A stretch of 22,896 bases of DNA. Source: a virus. The position numbers were made by a program, and so were the translations under genes. The stretch's first letter is position 1. Every line of letters starts with the position of its first letter. The stretch spans positions 1-22,896 of the IMG/VR virus record IMGVR_UViG_3300021980_000006. One strand, written 5' to 3'. Shown here in pieces: positions 1-5,965 of this stretch. The notes below the pieces were generated by a model. That model had not been told where the DNA came from. It saw only the letters and a program-made list of their open reading frames with translations, and did no database searches.

Positions 1-38
1 TTTTAGCAGGCTGGTAGTTCCTCCCTCTAACTTGAATT
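1..38 (-). promoter_or_regulatory. Ribosome binding site for the next gene beyond the window
   Basis: Following the TAG stop at 39-41, the transcript reads GAGGGAGGAACTACC. This is a strong Shine-Dalgarno, but no ATG, GTG or TTG follows within a usable distance before the window ends (a CTG at eleven bases is possible). The next head or tail gene probably starts at or just beyond base 1. Confidence 0.4.
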
Positions 39-473
39 CTAACCGGCATTTTCGGTTACCCGTTTGGCTGTTGCTACAAACTGAATAAAACTTCCTGTAT
101 TGCCGAAGAAATCTCCTCTGTCGGGTCCAAAGGTGAGGATTTCGTATTCGTCTCCTTCCTTGAGAATTACTCTGTCTCCAATTGACACCGTCAAATTTTT
201 CTCCTCAAGGAGAGGTTTAGAGAAGGTAATCAGCAAGTCTCTCTGCTCGTCTATTCCGTACTTTGAAAGGAGTTTGAGAGGCGGATTCCTGACAACAAAG
301 GCGTCTATCTCTATAGGCTCTTTGTAGAATCTGCTTTTGGTTTCTCCGTATAAGTCATCAACGGCGGTGGATTCTCTATCAAGGACTTTAACCTGTATGG
401 TCTCAAAGTAGAGTTTAAAGAGCTCCTTATGGAAACCTTCGGCAAGGGTAAGCTCATACTGCCCGAACTTCAC
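39..473 (-). CDS. Probable head-closure / neck virion protein
   Basis: This is a 144-residue protein starting at GTG 473 after AAAGGAGCTGGAAGAAG. The N-terminal half (LTLAEGFHKELFKLYFETIQ, then VKVLDRE and SRFYKEPIEIDAFVVRNPPL) leads to a beta-rich part. That part ends GDRVILKEGDEYEILTFGPD, then RGDFFGNTGSFIQFVATAKR. The pattern 'v-k-e-G-D-E-y-E-I-l-x-x-x-x-x-G-D-y-F ... f-V-A-t-a-k-r' occurs in phage neck or head-closure proteins, which cap the portal-adaptor ring. Position after the neck-type gene fits. No tail genes are visible yet; they should lie beyond base 1. Confidence 0.55.
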   Translation of the reverse strand: MKFGQYELTLAEGFHKELFKLYFETIQVKVLDRESTAVDDLYGETKSRFYKEPIEIDAFVVRNPPLKLLSKYGIDEQRDLLITFSKPLLEEKNLTVSIGDRVILKEGDEYEILTFGPDRGDFFGNTGSFIQFVATAKRVTENAG

Positions 474-751
474 CTTCTTCCAGCTCCTTTACCTGCTATT
501 TGTCTGCTTCTCTTCTTTATTGCGATTATCCTGCAGGTCTCGTAAGCCTCTTTTTCTGAATAGCCAAGGCATTTGTAGTATTCCACACAGTTGGTAAACC
601 TTTCGCCTGTCCCGGCTCTACCTTTGAAGTGGATTATCTTAGACCCATCGTGAACAGTGTATCTGTCAAGGCACTTCTGTTTTTTCTTATCGTCAATTCT
701 CTGCTTAGTTTCCAGAACGATAGCTTTGACATAAGCCTTATACCATCCCAT
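470..751 (-). CDS. Small basic hypothetical protein
   Basis: This is a 93-residue basic protein with CGGGGTAAGCT before ATG 751, four bases after the preceding stop. It has three cysteines in NCVEYYKCLGYSEKEAYETC (spacing x6 and x11) plus another Cys in QKCLDRY, possibly binding metal, and a very basic C-terminus (IAIKKRSRQIAGKGAGRR). No family recognised. Its TGA overlaps the next gene's GTG start (GTGA), so the neck-region genes are coupled. Confidence 0.6.
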   Translation of the reverse strand: MGWYKAYVKAIVLETKQRIDDKKKQKCLDRYTVHDGSKIIHFKGRAGTGERFTNCVEYYKCLGYSEKEAYETCRIIAIKKRSRQIAGKGAGRR

Positions 752-754
752 AGC

Positions 755-1420
755 TTACCCCGTTGTGAAGAAGCCGTAGAATCTGCTCTCGGATACTCTT
801 CTCCGGTATTCTTCCTTGTCTATCCTTGCCTCTTCAAGGAGCGTTTCACCGTCAAGTTGGACTGTGCCGCCGGGAGCAGGAATTCCTTGGTATTTACTTC
901 TAATCCTGCCAAGGATTTCTTTTGCGTTTGCTGTTGCTAACAAAAGGAAAAGCTGTCCTACCTTTGTGTTTTTATCAATATCTTCAAGTCTATAAGGCTC
1001 GTGGTATTCAACTACACATAGGGAAGTCTCAGAGGGCGGAGGAGAAAGATAGAGAACGCCATCCTGCCATTCCCAGTCGGGGTCTACTCCATAAGCTCTT
1101 TCTGCCATTTCAGTCCACATTCTAAGGCGTGTATAGTAGGCTATGTTAAGCACTTGTGCAGTTGCTTGAGAAAAAATGTCAACAATATCTTCGGGAGGGT
1201 TAGGAAGGTAAACGACTCTTACGGGCTCTTTTGGAAAGGGATATGCCTGCTGACCGGGTATAAGGAGAATAGCCTCTCTCTTCTTATTCACAAAGTCTTC
1301 ATTTATCGTAGCCAAAGCATTGTCAACGCAAATTCTTATCTGTTCTTCTTGGAGCTCCACGTCTACTACGGGATAGCCAAGCTTTTGCAGAATGTGGTTC
1401 TTAACTTCTTCAAAAAGCAT
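755..1420 (-). CDS. Head-completion / neck-type virion protein
   Basis: This is a 221-residue protein with GAGGACGCCTG before ATG 1420. The N-terminal helical part (LFEEVKNHILQKLGYPVVDV, then ELQEEQIRICVDNALATINE) resembles the fold pattern of head-to-tail adaptor proteins. A beta-rich middle follows (PVRVVYLPNPPEDIV, WQDGVLYLSPPPSETSLCVV). The C-terminus has EILGRIRSKYQGIPAPGGTV followed by QLDGETLLEEA, a signature I associate with neck/adaptor proteins of T4-like and related myoviruses ('g-k-i-R-s-k-y ... p-G-G-t-v-x-l-D-G-x-x-L-l-x-E-A'). It would connect the capsid portal to the tail. Location just after the capsid cluster supports this. Assignment is by pattern memory, so moderate confidence. 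Confidence 0.6.
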   Translation of the reverse strand: MLFEEVKNHILQKLGYPVVDVELQEEQIRICVDNALATINEDFVNKKREAILLIPGQQAYPFPKEPVRVVYLPNPPEDIVDIFSQATAQVLNIAYYTRLRMWTEMAERAYGVDPDWEWQDGVLYLSPPPSETSLCVVEYHEPYRLEDIDKNTKVGQLFLLLATANAKEILGRIRSKYQGIPAPGGTVQLDGETLLEEARIDKEEYRRRVSESRFYGFFTTG

Positions 1421-1429
1421 CAGGCGTCC

Positions 1430-1471
1430 TCAAGGTAGGTCTGGTATTGGGAAGAACGGAGGCAAACACAT
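1430..1471 (-). CDS. Possible 13-residue Pro-rich peptide
   Basis: The ATG at 1471 follows GGAGGTGAAATA, an ideal ribosome binding site that contains the stop of the upstream gene. The frame encodes MCLPPFFPIPDLP and ends in TGA ten bases before the next start. Proline-rich short frames can stall ribosomes. It may be a translational coupling or regulatory leader for the neck gene rather than a functional peptide. Confidence 0.3.
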   Translation of the reverse strand: MCLPPFFPIPDLP

Positions 1472-1797
1472 TATTTCACCTCCGTCCAACTTCTTACGAC
1501 TTCAACTTTTTTGGAGAAGTCAAACTTGACTGAGTTACCTTCAATAGAGAAAGGAATCTTGTAGTATTTATCTCCTCCTGAAACCTCGGAGCCGTAGAAA
1601 TGGGCAATTATGTAATCCTTATAAATTTCTACTACCCAACCGTCCTTAATTCCTTGAGCTTTTGCGGCTTTCGCAAACTCTTTTCTGATTAAATCAGTTA
1701 GTTGATTAAGGCTTATGTTTTTGGGAAGTTTTAGAACCTTTTGCAGAACGCTTATTGGATACTTCCTCTGGAGACTTTGCACTACGAGCTTGTTCAT
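1471..1797 (-). CDS. Hypothetical head-region protein
   Basis: This is a 108-residue protein. ATG 1797 has AGGAGGCACTGAAAG upstream, so the start is well supported despite a 92-base out-of-frame overlap with the previous gene. A helical N-terminus (LVVQSLQRKYPISVLQKVLK) is followed by GWVVEIYKDYIIAHFYGSEV, KYYKIPFSIEGNSVKFDFSK and VEVVRSW. This beta-rich pattern of 'W-V-x-E-I-Y-x-D-Y-I-I ... Y-y-k-I-P-y-S-I-x-g' occurs in phage proteins near capsid genes, but I cannot name the family. The stop TAA shares a base with the ATG of a 13-codon frame that has a perfect Shine-Dalgarno. Confidence 0.65.
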   Translation of the reverse strand: MNKLVVQSLQRKYPISVLQKVLKLPKNISLNQLTDLIRKEFAKAAKAQGIKDGWVVEIYKDYIIAHFYGSEVSGGDKYYKIPFSIEGNSVKFDFSKKVEVVRSWTEVK

Positions 1798-2044
1798 CTT
1801 TCAGTGCCTCCTGTTCTATTTCCTTTGAGGAAGGAGACTGAACCTTCGTTGGCTCAGCCTCCTTAGAAGTTGGGGAGGAGGGATGGGGACTACCGGGCTC
1901 TTCCTGCACAGGTTTAAAGTCGTGGGGATATATCTTCACCAGTTCCTCATTATCTATGCAATCTCCTTGCTTTATAGAAAGCCTCTTTCCTTTGAAGTAT
2001 CCTGTAATCACTCCCGGTGTTACCTTTATCCACCTTTTAGCCAT
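1706..2044 (-). CDS. Small head-region protein with disordered C-terminus
   Basis: This is about 112 residues, with AAGGAG five to six bases before ATG 2044 (ATG 2047 also possible). Residues 1-45 form a small folded part (AKRWIKVTPGVITGYFKGKR, LSIKQGDCIDNEELVKIYP). The rest is low-complexity Ser/Pro/Lys/Glu (SPHPSSPTSKEAEPTKVQSP to SAKGSKTSQKHKP). Its last 92 bases overlap the next gene in a different frame, so part of the tail sequence is constrained by, or a by-product of, that gene. Position directly after the major capsid suggests a head-completion or capsid-associated role; no family recognised. Confidence 0.62.
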   Translation of the reverse strand: MAKRWIKVTPGVITGYFKGKRLSIKQGDCIDNEELVKIYPHDFKPVQEEPGSPHPSSPTSKEAEPTKVQSPSSKEIEQEALKDEQARSAKSPEEVSNKRSAKGSKTSQKHKP

Positions 2045-2054
2045 CATTTACTCC

Positions 2055-3503
2055 TTAGCTCGTTATAGTTACGAGTCCGTAAAGCCTTGGATTGAGAGCT
2101 TTGAAAGCTTCTCTACTCCTGAGAGCTTTTTTCTTCGTAAAGGGGTCAACCTTTCCGTTCACAACTTCCGGCACTGCTGGAGAAACTTCAAACTTGTATG
2201 GGAAGTATCCGAATCCCATGAGGAGCGGGTCAGCAGGTTTTATTCCTACAACTATTACATCGTCCGGAAGCTGAGGATTCCAGTAAACGGCATACTTTTT
2301 GTTCAGAGTTCCTACTTTTGCAGAGCCTACGTTTCCTTTAACGTCTGCGTTTCCTTCAAATCCTTCAATGTTGCTGACGTGAGCAAGGGCATCCGTTCCA
2401 CAGAGGAGGAACTTGTTGCCAACGGGTATGAAACCGAGCTGTTTAGCGATAGCAGCATCTACTTGGTTGATAGCCTTTTTGAGCATAAACATGTGGTCCT
2501 TATCACTTACTCCGCTTGGAGGAGTTACAGACCAAGTTGCCTTTGCTCCTGAAGCTTGGGCAAGGGCGTAGATTTCAAGGTGAATCTTAGTCTCCGTTTC
2601 AAAAAGTGCCTGCTGAGTCATTGCAGAGACTACGTCGGATTCTATAGAAATGCCAAAGTAGGCTTGGATATCTTCCTCAAATTCGGAGGTCCAAGAAGCT
2701 CCGATTTTCCTTGACATTACTTTGACGCTTTCGCTTGCATACTGGAACTTGATTTCGGCGTAACCGCCAGTCTCTTGGTCGTATCTGTAGGTAGCTCTTA
2801 TTACTTCACCATTTGCAGGTGCGGAAGAGAAGGTAACGCTAATCTGACCTGTAGAATAGTTGATAGTTCCTGAAATACCGTCTCCTTGGATGTTTCCAGA
2901 GCCGTCATCCTTTCCAACTACTGTTCCAGCTACAACGGTTAGAGTTCCCGGTATTACGGGCTTATACTGGAGAGTTGCTGAAAAGTCTTGCTTTGAACCG
3001 TCTCCAGTTCCAAGAGAAGGGTCATCCACAACAAGGTCTGCGGCAACATGAGGGTGATACTGGCTATTAGTAGCAGTAGCCGCCAGTTCCGTTCCCGGCT
3101 TTAAAGAGCCTTTGACGCTGTCAAGGACAGGTTTTCTGTAGAAAATCTTTCCTTCTGGAGCGTTAAGTCCCCTTACGTGGACGATTTCAAAGGCTGAAAG
3201 GTTTTGGTAAACATAGGTAACCATTCCAAGATAGTTAAGGTCAAGAGGAGGTAGGTCTGCCGTTGTGTTGGATTCACAGATAACGGACTTACCTTGAAGG
3301 AAGGATTCAAGGACTACAGAAGGTTCTTTCTTTACTTTTGACGCAACGTGCTCAAAGGCATTGTTAAGCAGGAATGCCATAGAAGCTTTGTCGTCTGGAG
3401 ATAGATGCTCTGGTATGAGGTCTTTGTATTCTTTGGCAAGTTCAAGTCCAAAATCCCTGTAAGCCTCGTAGCTTTCAAAAGCGATGTTGAAACCTTTAGC
3501 CAT
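2055..3503 (-). CDS. Major capsid protein, T4 gp23-like
   Basis: This is a 482-residue protein starting at ATG 3503 after GGAGGTTAAG. The central region is gp23-like: MSRKIGASWTSEFEEDIQAY near 263-282, continuing FGISIESDVVSAMTQQALFE, which corresponds to the T4 'W-x-x-E-x-x-x-D-l-x-a-x-x-x-x-d-i-E' segment. The C-terminus has VVGIKPADPLLMGFGYFPYK and SREAFKALNPRLYGLV. The N-terminal 65-80 residues look like a removable prohead piece; possible protease sites are VLE (64-66) and ICE (75-77). A beta-sandwich-like insertion at about 160-243 (GTGDGSKQDFSATLQYKPVI, SGTINYSTGQISVTFSSAPA, RATYRYDQ) is a recurrent module in phage virion proteins and probably decorates the capsid surface. The gene follows its protease and scaffold, as expected for a T4-type head. 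Confidence 0.9.
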   Translation of the reverse strand: MAKGFNIAFESYEAYRDFGLELAKEYKDLIPEHLSPDDKASMAFLLNNAFEHVASKVKKEPSVVLESFLQGKSVICESNTTADLPPLDLNYLGMVTYVYQNLSAFEIVHVRGLNAPEGKIFYRKPVLDSVKGSLKPGTELAATATNSQYHPHVAADLVVDDPSLGTGDGSKQDFSATLQYKPVIPGTLTVVAGTVVGKDDGSGNIQGDGISGTINYSTGQISVTFSSAPANGEVIRATYRYDQETGGYAEIKFQYASESVKVMSRKIGASWTSEFEEDIQAYFGISIESDVVSAMTQQALFETETKIHLEIYALAQASGAKATWSVTPPSGVSDKDHMFMLKKAINQVDAAIAKQLGFIPVGNKFLLCGTDALAHVSNIEGFEGNADVKGNVGSAKVGTLNKKYAVYWNPQLPDDVIVVGIKPADPLLMGFGYFPYKFEVSPAVPEVVNGKVDPFTKKKALRSREAFKALNPRLYGLVTITS

Positions 3504-3504
3504 C

Positions 3505-4110
3505 TTAACCTCCTATAACTGGTAATCCAAGTTTTCTGTGAATTTCGGAAAGAGAAAGTTTTTGCCTGCTCTCGTTAACCCCTTTGCCTTTAGGCTCCTT
3601 ATCCTCGTTTATGGTTTTCCTGATACTCTCCTCAAACTCTTGAATTAGCTTGTCAACTTGTTCCTTGGACTTAGCCTCTTTGAGAATACCAGCTTCTCTG
3701 ATTTTGTCGCCGTAAGGAGATTCAGAGAGCTTCTGCTCTATGTATAAGGCAATCTCTTTGCGTTCAAGCTCTTCTTTTAGAAGTTTTATCTCGTCGTCCT
3801 TTTTCTTTAAAGACTCCTTTAGGTCTTTTATCTCTTCTTTGAGTTCTTCAAGATGTTCGCCTGCAATACCTTCGCTGATAAACGGCTTAAGGATATCAAG
3901 AATTCCCTCAACGGCAACTTTTGCTCCAGCAATTTCGGGGTCAGAAAGGAGCTCCTCCTTCACTTCTTCCCTGATTTTAGAAACCTTTTGCTCTATGGCT
4001 TCTATAACTCTTTCCTCAAATTCCTGACGGAGCTCTTCCTTAGCTTCTTCTTTGATAGCTTCAACAAGCTCTGGATAGTCCTTCTTTAAAGTATCCAGCG
4101 TAAGACTCAT
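3505..4110 (-). CDS. Nested in-frame scaffold protein from an internal start
   Basis: Within the protease-scaffold gene, ATG 4110 (residue 175 of the long form) is preceded by GGGAGG at 4119-4124 with an 8-base spacer, as strong as any start in the window. It lies exactly at the linker after the protease domain. The product would be about 201 residues: MSLTLDTLKKDYPELVEAIK and the coiled-coil scaffold to the shared C-terminus. Nested scaffold genes are well known in lambda (C/Nu3) and related phages. Here it would give excess scaffold over protease from one mRNA. Confidence 0.7.
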   Translation of the reverse strand: MSLTLDTLKKDYPELVEAIKEEAKEELRQEFEERVIEAIEQKVSKIREEVKEELLSDPEIAGAKVAVEGILDILKPFISEGIAGEHLEELKEEIKDLKESLKKKDDEIKLLKEELERKEIALYIEQKLSESPYGDKIREAGILKEAKSKEQVDKLIQEFEESIRKTINEDKEPKGKGVNESRQKLSLSEIHRKLGLPVIGG

Positions 4111-4632
4111 TGGTTTATCCTCCCTTGATTCTTTTATCGTCTCAGGGAAAGCTCCCGGCGTTGATGGGTCATAGACAACGTCAAAAGCAAGAAATTCGTA
4201 GTCTTCTCCAACTACTACAGTGCCGTCTGCTCTTTTTATGAGCGTTCCAGAACCCCTTGAAGAGATTCCAAACTTAACGCCGTTGTCTATGAGATTTTTC
4301 AGGATGTCTCCTTTAGGAGTTCCAACAAGGACCTCTGCTTCTCCAATTACTTCACCCTTATCGTTCATAGTGAGAGAGGTTACTTTGATAGCGGCTTCAT
4401 CAAGCCTTGTTTTACCGTCTGGAGGATGTTCTATCATTCCGAGAGCTCTGCCTTCTTTGATTAGCTCCTGATACTTGGCAACGGCTTTCTCAAGTACTTT
4501 CTTGGGGTAGATTCTCCCGTTGCCGTTCTTTACGTCTGCCCTCTGGAAGATTCCACGAAACTTATACTTGCTAGATTCTATGAGCTGAGGGGTTATCTCA
4601 GAGACAAAGTCTATTATTAACTGTTTACTCAT
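3505..4632 (-). CDS. T4 gp21-like prohead protease fused to a scaffold domain
   Basis: This is a 375-residue protein with start ATG 4632 (GAGGAGGATAACAAGG upstream). Residues 25-160 match the prohead protease of T4 (gp21, U9 family). FRGIFQRADVKNGNGRIYPK is followed by ALGMIEHPPDGKTRLDEA with the catalytic His near 69, and FGISSRGSGTL with the catalytic Ser near 124/125. The family cleaves prohead proteins after short Glu motifs during maturation. From about residue 178 onward the sequence is Lys/Glu-rich coiled coil (KKDYPELVEAIKEEAKEELR, LKESLKKKDDEIKLLKEELE), typical of a scaffold (T4 gp22 role). So one gene holds both functions, and a perfect internal ribosome binding site would yield the scaffold separately. 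It is followed directly by the capsid gene, whose ribosome binding site includes its stop. Confidence 0.87.
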   Translation of the reverse strand: MSKQLIIDFVSEITPQLIESSKYKFRGIFQRADVKNGNGRIYPKKVLEKAVAKYQELIKEGRALGMIEHPPDGKTRLDEAAIKVTSLTMNDKGEVIGEAEVLVGTPKGDILKNLIDNGVKFGISSRGSGTLIKRADGTVVVGEDYEFLAFDVVYDPSTPGAFPETIKESREDKPMSLTLDTLKKDYPELVEAIKEEAKEELRQEFEERVIEAIEQKVSKIREEVKEELLSDPEIAGAKVAVEGILDILKPFISEGIAGEHLEELKEEIKDLKESLKKKDDEIKLLKEELERKEIALYIEQKLSESPYGDKIREAGILKEAKSKEQVDKLIQEFEESIRKTINEDKEPKGKGVNESRQKLSLSEIHRKLGLPVIGG

Positions 4633-5461
4633 CCTTGTTATCCTCCTCTTCTTCACTGAAGAAGATTTCTTCTATGTCGGCAAGGAGGGCATCTATGTTC
4701 TCAATAACTCCTTCAAGCTCTTTCTCATCAACGTCGCTATCTTTTAGACCTTCAAGGAAATCAGCTATGTATTCAAGCTCTGCGATTGCGAACTTAATCT
4801 CTTTGGTGTTTTCAAGCTCCCCAAGAATCTCAAGGAGGATATTCACCCTTTCAAGGAGTTCATCTATTGTAGGCAACTGAATTGCGTTATTAGATTCACC
4901 GAATCTTTGTCTAAACCTTTTCCTATACTGCTTAAGCTCGTTTTTGTGTTTCTTAGCCCACTGTTTAACGGCTCTTAAGATTTTTGCCCGGTTCCTACGG
5001 TAATAAGCCTTTCTCTTTGCCCTTACGGATGCAGGGACTATCTTATGCCTTAGTTTCCTTACACCGACTTTAATGGTTTCAAGGATGTCTTTATCCTCCT
5101 TTTCGTTCTTGTAGAGGTCAGAAAGTTTTTCAATAAGAGGTTTTAGAACGGAGGAAGAGGTTTTAACACCCCCTTTCGCTACACTTTCTATAAGCTGGTC
5201 AAGTTTCTTTTTAATTGGTTTTCCAGAGAGGAATGCATCTACAACATCAGCAGGAGTAACAGTAGCTTCTTCTATTGGCTTTAGTTCTACCTTGCCGTCC
5301 TTTAGATAAGCTCTATAGTGCTTTCCTTCATGCAAAACAATTGCACCATCTTTGAACGTTCCTAAGATTTTGACACCGTCAAGGGATTCTTGAATCTGCT
5401 TCCTAACGGCTTCTGCTTTTGCTTCAAGGCTTTCTTGCAGGAGCTTTTCAATTACGCTCAT
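4625..5461 (-). CDS. Head-region structural or prohead core candidate
   Basis: This is a 278-residue protein. The start is ATG 5461 after GGGGGATTAGA; an upstream in-frame TTG lies in the terminator tail. The N-terminal third is mixed (SVIEKLLQESLEAKAEAVRK, then a beta-rich GTFKDGAIVLHEGKHYRAYL). The centre is very basic (RAKRKAYYRRNRAKILRAVK, KKHKNELKQYRKRFRQRF). The C-terminal 70 residues are acidic and helical, ending FFSEEEEDNKDE. The charge segregation and the position immediately before a gp21-like protease suggest an internal prohead core/scaffold-associated protein, in the way T4 has core proteins next to gp21. This is inference; I recognise no family. Its stop overlaps the protease start (ATGAGTAA). 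Confidence 0.6.
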   Translation of the reverse strand: MSVIEKLLQESLEAKAEAVRKQIQESLDGVKILGTFKDGAIVLHEGKHYRAYLKDGKVELKPIEEATVTPADVVDAFLSGKPIKKKLDQLIESVAKGGVKTSSSVLKPLIEKLSDLYKNEKEDKDILETIKVGVRKLRHKIVPASVRAKRKAYYRRNRAKILRAVKQWAKKHKNELKQYRKRFRQRFGESNNAIQLPTIDELLERVNILLEILGELENTKEIKFAIAELEYIADFLEGLKDSDVDEKELEGVIENIDALLADIEEIFFSEEEEDNKDE

Positions 5462-5470
5462 TCTAATCCC

Positions 5471-5515
5471 CCAAAACAAAAATAAGGGCTAAGACTTTCA
5501 TTAGTCTTAGCCCTT
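5471..5515 (-). terminator. Intrinsic terminator between promoter and head unit
   Basis: AAGGGCTAAGACT and AGTCTTAGCCCTT form a perfect 13-bp stem with a 6-base loop (5484-5515). ATTTTTGTTTTGG follows on the transcript. It is the best terminator in the window. It would stop transcripts from the portal/accessory genes. It also lies at the very start of transcripts from the promoter at 5523-5551, upstream of the next gene's ribosome binding site, which is the same odd arrangement as at 16649-16730. Confidence 0.8.
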
Positions 5516-5522
5516 TGTGTAT

Positions 5523-5551
5523 ATGTTAATGCAATACACTTTTAGGGTCAA
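5523..5551 (-). promoter_or_regulatory. Promoter of the head (scaffold/capsid) unit
   Basis: TTGACC (5546-5551), a 17-base spacer ending in TTGCAT (half of the dispersed repeat, in the same place as in the other promoters) and TAACAT (5523-5528). The predicted start near 5516 is the first base of the terminator-like hairpin at 5471-5515. It would drive the genes from 5461 to 39. Confidence 0.6.
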
Positions 5552-5556
5552 GATTT

Positions 5557-5573
5557 AAGCAATTGAATTGCAC
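5557..5573 (-). promoter_or_regulatory. Operator-like repeat upstream of the head-unit promoter
   Basis: GTGCAATTCAATTGCTT on the minus strand; the core GCAA-N5-TTGC is exact. It lies just past the stop of the basic protein gene. It is six bases upstream of TTGACC. A weak alternative promoter, TTGTAT with TAAATC 17 bases on, would place it in a spacer, but the TTGACC promoter is stronger. Confidence 0.45.
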
Positions 5574-5965
5574 TATACAATTACCCCTTTTAGGAGTTTT
5601 CTGAACTGAATCCTTTTAAAGGAAGTCGGCATGCTTAGAACTAATTTTTCTATGCCTGCAAAGAATTCTCCCTTTATTTCTCCTTTAAAAATAAGAGTTT
5701 TTCCGTTTCTTTCTTCACGTTCTTTTGAGCTAAGTAATAGAGTGTAAAGAATGGACTTTACGAAAATGAAAGGGACTACCCTGCGTGCCTTTGTTTCAAA
5801 ATACTTCCACTTTAAGGTCAATTCCAGAAAGTCATTTGGTAATTCCAGCCTAAGGAGGGGGTTTTCTCTACCTTTCTCTATGATAATTCTGTTTTTAAAC
5901 ACCCTTTTTCCCTTGGCTACAGAACGACCAGCTCTTTTCTCCACGATTAATGTGTAGAAAGTCAT
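5573..5965 (-). CDS. Basic hypothetical protein
   Basis: This is a 130-residue, strongly basic protein (pattern of Lys/Arg with alternating hydrophobics, such as KGKRVFKNRIIIEKGRENPL and FKRIQFRKLLKGVIV). ATG 5965 has an excellent AAAGGAGGCAAAAA site, so the start is convincing although it lies 71 bases inside the methyltransferase gene in another frame. An exact 12-bp palindrome AAGCACGTGCTT (5980-5991) abuts that Shine-Dalgarno. A middle hydrophobic stretch (VVPFIFVKSILYTLLL) is probably core rather than membrane. Family unrecognised. It is the last gene before the terminator and promoter that separate the head unit. Confidence 0.65.
   Translation of the reverse strand: MTFYTLIVEKRAGRSVAKGKRVFKNRIIIEKGRENPLLRLELPNDFLELTLKWKYFETKARRVVPFIFVKSILYTLLLSSKEREERNGKTLIFKGEIKGEFFAGIEKLVLSMPTSFKRIQFRKLLKGVIV

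Noticed and set aside
5895-5965. Frameshift or sequencing error at the methyltransferase / basic protein overlap
   Set aside because: The downstream gene has its own excellent Shine-Dalgarno and start, and the methyltransferase motifs are complete before the overlap. A C-terminal extension explains it without an error.
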